A stretch of 33,469 bases of DNA from Deltaproteobacteria bacterium (GTDB lineage Bacteria; Myxococcota; Kuafuiibacteriia; Kuafuiibacteriales; Kuafuiibacteriaceae): the NCBI GenBank assembly GCA_011526105.1, contig WYAZ01000119.1:1-33469 (forward strand). The letters run 5' to 3'. The notes beneath the pieces are model-generated. The model was given only the letters and a program-made list of their open reading frames with translations. It was not told where the DNA came from and made no database searches. Position numbers and translations under genes: made by a program. Positions 30,474-33,469 of the stretch are shown here, one piece after another (the stretch's first letter is position 1; each line of letters begins with the position of its first letter).

Positions 30474-31841
30474 TCAGGTTAAAGCTGATGCCGCCAAGTC
30501 GGCGCTACGTCGTATGTAGCCAAGGAAGTGTTCTGGCTGCAACATGCCGCACCACGTGGCGAGCGTACGCGCACGGCGCCTCGCAGTCGAAGCCGATAGC
30601 GCAGTGGCCTCGCTATCTAAGAACTCCTCGGCGCTCCCGATGTCTACATCGAGTAAGGACTGGCCCTGCGACCACTCCACCCACCTCCAGCCACAGCGAC
30701 TGGTCTCGAACTGCACCGCGAGAGCCGCGAGGCGTGCCTTCCGGTCCTGCAGACATATGACTTGGCGGCCAACCGGTGTCAGCTCGTTGTCGTCGTCGAG
30801 CAATCGGAGCACGCGACATGCTTGCTTGTAGTACGCGACCTGGCGAGGGACGACATCCAGGTTCTCGGAGGTGACACGCGTATGATTTGCCATCAGGTCG
30901 ACAAGCCGAAGGACGCGATCGAGATCATCCGCTTGGGGAATCTCGATGCTGTCGAGGAACTGAGATGCATTGTCTTGCGCAAGCCGTTCGATCGGCGATG
31001 GCTCGCGTAGGTCAAGCACGACAGGATCTAGGGGTGCGTTCGAGGCGGAATCCTGCTCAATCGTGAGCTTGAGTTCGTACTCTCTGAGGGTCGAGACGAG
31101 CGCATCGAACTCGCGCGCGTCTAGCTTCGCCGCCCGCGGATCTAGCTCGACATCCTCCCCGGCTTCGAGTGAATCCACGAAGTCGCGCACATGCCCGAAC
31201 GCGATGGTCGCCGCTCGACCCTTTTGCAGCGTGAGTGTCAGCTTGAATGACCCGGGCTCGGCGGCAACGGGAATCAGTTGGCCCGCCCCCCCTACGGCAG
31301 AAAACGTGGACGTGAAGAGACGCTGCCACTTGGAGAGTGCGGCGGTGACAGCGTCAAACGGAACGGGCCTGCCCCCGCGCCCCTCAAGCTTCAGCCTCTG
31401 CTGCACCCGCCCATTCAACAGCGCCTGCGGCACGTTCGGGCTGGCTAGTGTCACGTGAGCTGGCTGAAGCCGACGCCCAGACAGCCTGTCGTCAGCCAGG
31501 GGAAGCGCGGCGGGGTCAACCTCTTCCGGCGTCTTGGGCTGAGCCTGCGGTCCCTTCGACCCATCAAAGTGGGTCTTCACATGAAAGACCACCCCTTCTT
31601 CGGGCCGGGTAAAGGCTTCACGCAGGGCGATCGCTCCCTCCACGATCTCATCGAGGCGACGTCTGGAAACTGCGACGTAGAGCCAGTCCTCGGAGGACTC
31701 ATGTTCGTCTATCCAAAACGCGAGATAGGTCGCTCCGGTTGCGGAAGCGGCAGAGAAGAGCCTTGGTCCATCGAAAGCATCGTACACCTCCTCGATGTGG
31801 AGTCGTCCGAGCGAGGTGCCTACGGGAAGGAAGTGCGTCAT
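30474..31841 (-). CDS. DUF6575-like protein with C-terminal winged-helix-like region
   Basis: A 455-residue soluble protein. Residues 1-75 (MTHFLPVGTSLGRLHIEEVY, FDGPRLFSAASATGATYLAF) have the DUF6575 look. Residues ~330-395 (LDRVLRLVDLMANHTRVTSE, then VVPRQVAYYKQACRVLRLLD and ELTPVGRQV) resemble a winged-helix 'RQ..YY..AA..LGL...LT..G' domain of the DUF7226 type, found in several restriction-related proteins. The centre (KLDAREFDALVSTLREYELK) is helical. It overlaps the upstream gene's stop by 4 nt (ATGA), so the two are an operon converging on BREX. No catalytic motif is visible; DNA or protein binding is likely, defence function only suspected. Confidence 0.6.
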   Translation of the reverse strand: MTHFLPVGTSLGRLHIEEVYDAFDGPRLFSAASATGATYLAFWIDEHESSEDWLYVAVSRRRLDEIVEGAIALREAFTRPEEGVVFHVKTHFDGSKGPQAQPKTPEEVDPAALPLADDRLSGRRLQPAHVTLASPNVPQALLNGRVQQRLKLEGRGGRPVPFDAVTAALSKWQRLFTSTFSAVGGAGQLIPVAAEPGSFKLTLTLQKGRAATIAFGHVRDFVDSLEAGEDVELDPRAAKLDAREFDALVSTLREYELKLTIEQDSASNAPLDPVVLDLREPSPIERLAQDNASQFLDSIEIPQADDLDRVLRLVDLMANHTRVTSENLDVVPRQVAYYKQACRVLRLLDDDNELTPVGRQVICLQDRKARLAALAVQFETSRCGWRWVEWSQGQSLLDVDIGSAEEFLDSEATALSASTARRRARTLATWCGMLQPEHFLGYIRRSADLAASALT

Positions 31842-32239
31842 TGTGCCTGCTCAGCGTCGGTCATGAAGTCTGCCTCGGGCTTCGCGCCAGCCCGGAACCA
31901 TACCGTGAGATGAGCACGCTCACCGGTCTCCATCATCTTTCCGTGCTGGGGACTAAGGTCACCAAGAACGATGCGGCGGTCGCGAAGTGGCCTGAACCGT
32001 TGCCTCGTTGCACGTGACGCGGCAAGATCCGTGTGCACCGAGGTTCCACATGCCTGCCAGAGCTTGTCGGATGGTATGACCTTCTTTTGCGCCATCCAGT
32101 CTTCGTAGGTCGGTCGAAAATCCACAGAAGTGGGAGGAATGGTTCGGACGATTCTGAAAGCCCGACCAGCCGCATCGATTGCTTTCTCTGGCGGCACGCC
32201 AGGCGGGTAGTACGATGGCCACTCGGCGTTGTCATTCAT
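31838..32239 (-). CDS. Small protein of unknown function, first gene of the DUF6575 operon
   Basis: A 133-residue protein. I start at ATG 32239 because GGAG lies 6 nt upstream; the ORF is open further to 32449 but that part overlaps the divergent methyltransferase gene and looks non-coding. The product begins MNDNAEWPSYYPPGVPPEKA, contains RIVRTIPPTSVDFRPTYEDW and ends in an acidic ADFMTDAEQAQ. It is soluble with no known motif. Translation is coupled to the DUF6575-like gene. It diverges from the methyltransferase gene across a 90-nt gap, which should hold both promoters. A toxin-antitoxin-like or defence pair is possible from context only. Confidence 0.6.
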   Translation of the reverse strand: MNDNAEWPSYYPPGVPPEKAIDAAGRAFRIVRTIPPTSVDFRPTYEDWMAQKKVIPSDKLWQACGTSVHTDLAASRATRQRFRPLRDRRIVLGDLSPQHGKMMETGERAHLTVWFRAGAKPEADFMTDAEQAQ

Positions 32240-32329
32240 CGGGCTCTCCCCCCCCCGAACAATAGAGCCGGATTGGGGATGATGTCTAGAATGGGGCGCC
32301 CTGGATATGCTAGGCCAAAGGGAGAAGTT

Positions 32330-33076
32330 GTGAGTCACCCACGTTTCCAACTTGCGCACGGCGATGCCGTTGATTGGCTCCGCGGACTTCCGGACGAGTG
32401 CGCCCAGCTCATCGTCACCGACCCGCCTTACGAGTCTCTCGAGAAGCATCGTGCCGTGGGCACGACCACCCGCCTGAAGCGAAGCAAGGCATCGAGCAAC
32501 GACTGGTTCGCTATCTTCCCGAACGCGCGGTTCCCCGAACTCTTCGAAGAGATGTACCGGATTCTATCGCGAAATAGCCACCTCTACTTGTTCTGCGATC
32601 AGGAGACTGCATTCGTTGCCAAGCCGATCGCCGAGGAGGCCGGATTCAAATTCTGGAAGCCGCTCGTTTGGGACAAGAAGCGTATCGGAATGGGGTACCA
32701 CTATCGGGCGCGGTACGAGTTCATCCTTTTCTTCGAGAAGGGAAAGCGTCGTCTCAACGATCTCGGGATTTCAGACATCATTGAGTCTCCACGCATCCAC
32801 AACGGCTACCCCACGGAGAAGCCGGTCGAGGTGTCCGCCGTGCTCGTGGGTCAGAGCACGCAGAAACGAGAACTCGTTGTTGATCCGTTTATGGGCGCAG
32901 GGAGCGTCGGAGTCGCGGCTATCCGCGACGGTCGGGACTTCGCAGGCAACGACATCTCAGACGCGGCCATCGAGTTGACCCGACAGCGACTGCTCGAGGC
33001 TCGTGGGGTTGAGAAGGACGACGTCGTCAAAACGGCAAAGAGAAGGCATCGTGGCCAGCTCAGTTTGGGCATGTAG
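32330..33076 (+). CDS. Beta-class N6-adenine/N4-cytosine DNA methyltransferase
   Basis: A 248-residue protein from GTG 32330, which has GGAG 5 nt upstream; ATGs at 32279/32282 lack a good ribosome site. DPPY at residues 31-34 (LIVTDPPYESL) is catalytic motif IV. The AdoMet-binding motif I follows near the C-terminus: VVDPFMGAGSVGVAA, with D185. Motif IV before motif I defines the beta class (PF01555), and GYPTEKPVEVSAVLV is the usual segment before motif I. It would methylate an adenine (N6) or cytosine (N4) in a short site. No restriction endonuclease is visible beside it, so it may be an orphan, or the nuclease may lie beyond the window. It could mark DNA independently of PglX. Confidence 0.85.
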   Translation: MSHPRFQLAHGDAVDWLRGLPDECAQLIVTDPPYESLEKHRAVGTTTRLKRSKASSNDWFAIFPNARFPELFEEMYRILSRNSHLYLFCDQETAFVAKPIAEEAGFKFWKPLVWDKKRIGMGYHYRARYEFILFFEKGKRRLNDLGISDIIESPRIHNGYPTEKPVEVSAVLVGQSTQKRELVVDPFMGAGSVGVAAIRDGRDFAGNDISDAAIELTRQRLLEARGVEKDDVVKTAKRRHRGQLSLGM

Positions 33077-33469
33077 CGAAGGCTCACGGCCTGATTTCAC
33101 GCCTTGAGAGCCATTTCGTACGCCCTTGGCTCGAACGAGCGCGCGACTGTTTGAACCCGAGAAACCGCGCCCCGTGAGCTCAGGGCGCGAAACAATCAAC
33201 CGCTGTTCGACTCACATCGAGCAGTCCGACGGAGACGCCGCGGTCCTCAAGCATGATCGCCATGAGCTGCCGACCGGAGACATTGGGGCTGACGAGTGAA
33301 TATCAGGGACCTCACACCGACCTCGAAACCGACTGTATGAATGTATCCGTCCGAGCTTCGATGGCCCGGGTTTGATCTAGGTCCTGGGCGTCCTTTTTGG
33401 GCGGCCCCAGCTACGTCTCAGCGCTGATTATTCTCGACCAGTTCTGCGGCAAGAGCTCGTGGACCCGGC
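33077..33469. other. 393-nt stretch without a supportable gene; one GC hairpin
   Basis: No frame here has both a start with a ribosome site and protein-like content. CGCGCCC (33166-33172) pairs with GGGCGCG (33183-33189) across a 10-nt loop about 90 nt after the methyltransferase stop; it lacks a T-tail. A short minus-strand frame (around AIMLEDRGVSVGLLDV) looks protein-like but is cut by a stop and may be a remnant. Confidence 0.4.

Noticed and set aside
33166-33189. GC hairpin as terminator of the methyltransferase gene
   Set aside because: It is about 90 nt past the stop with no T-tract; kept only as a note in the right-end feature.

Overview
The window is high-GC DNA that most resembles a myxobacterial (Myxococcota, probably Polyangia-like) chromosome. 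The clues are two secreted proteins with MYXO-CTERM-like tails (Cys-x-Cys, one membrane helix, Arg-rich end), lipoproteins with clear lipoboxes, and GC-rich codon use throughout. No rRNA, tRNA or CRISPR array was seen. Nearly all of it reads as a defence and accessory island.

Left arm, 1-12.6 kb, mostly minus strand. It opens with the 5' end of an IS630-like transposase, a lipoprotein/coiled-coil gene pair, and a small gene overlapping an AbiEii-like nucleotidyltransferase. Then comes a duplicated block. Two near-identical Rpn-family PD-(D/E)XK nucleases each precede a MYXO-CTERM secreted protein and a lipoprotein gene or remnant, and a third Rpn copy is decayed. Two separate 103-residue genes encode only the Rpn C-terminal region. 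A two-gene HEPN ribonuclease plus small SH3/KOW-like protein cassette is also present twice, once intact and once decaying. An excisionase-like HTH gene is coupled to a frameshifted nucleotidyltransferase, with a 10-bp inverted repeat in front. A dispersed element of about 55 bp recurs five times, four of them just upstream of minus-strand genes.

Centre, 13.4-30.4 kb, plus strand: one tightly packed BREX operon, brxE-brxA-brxB-brxC-[RelA/SpoT synthetase]-pglX-[ATPase]-[HNH]-pglZ-brxL. The core is type 1 (BrxA, BrxB, BrxC, PglX, PglZ, BrxL) with a BrxE-like first gene as in type 6. Two guests sit inside it. A stand-alone (p)ppGpp-synthetase-like protein without a hydrolase domain lies between brxC and pglX. 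A Septu-like pair (PtuA-like ATPase, PtuB-like HNH nuclease) lies between pglX and pglZ. Most junctions overlap by 1-4 nt or abut, so all ten genes are probably made from one message. BREX would provide methylation-based self/non-self discrimination, while the guests offer DNA cleavage and alarmone signalling; that coupling is inference.

Right arm, 30.4-33.5 kb: a convergent two-gene operon (a 133-residue unknown protein and a DUF6575-like protein with a C-terminal winged-helix-like region), then a divergent beta-class N6/N4 DNA methyltransferase with no visible partner nuclease. The last ~390 bases show no gene I can support.
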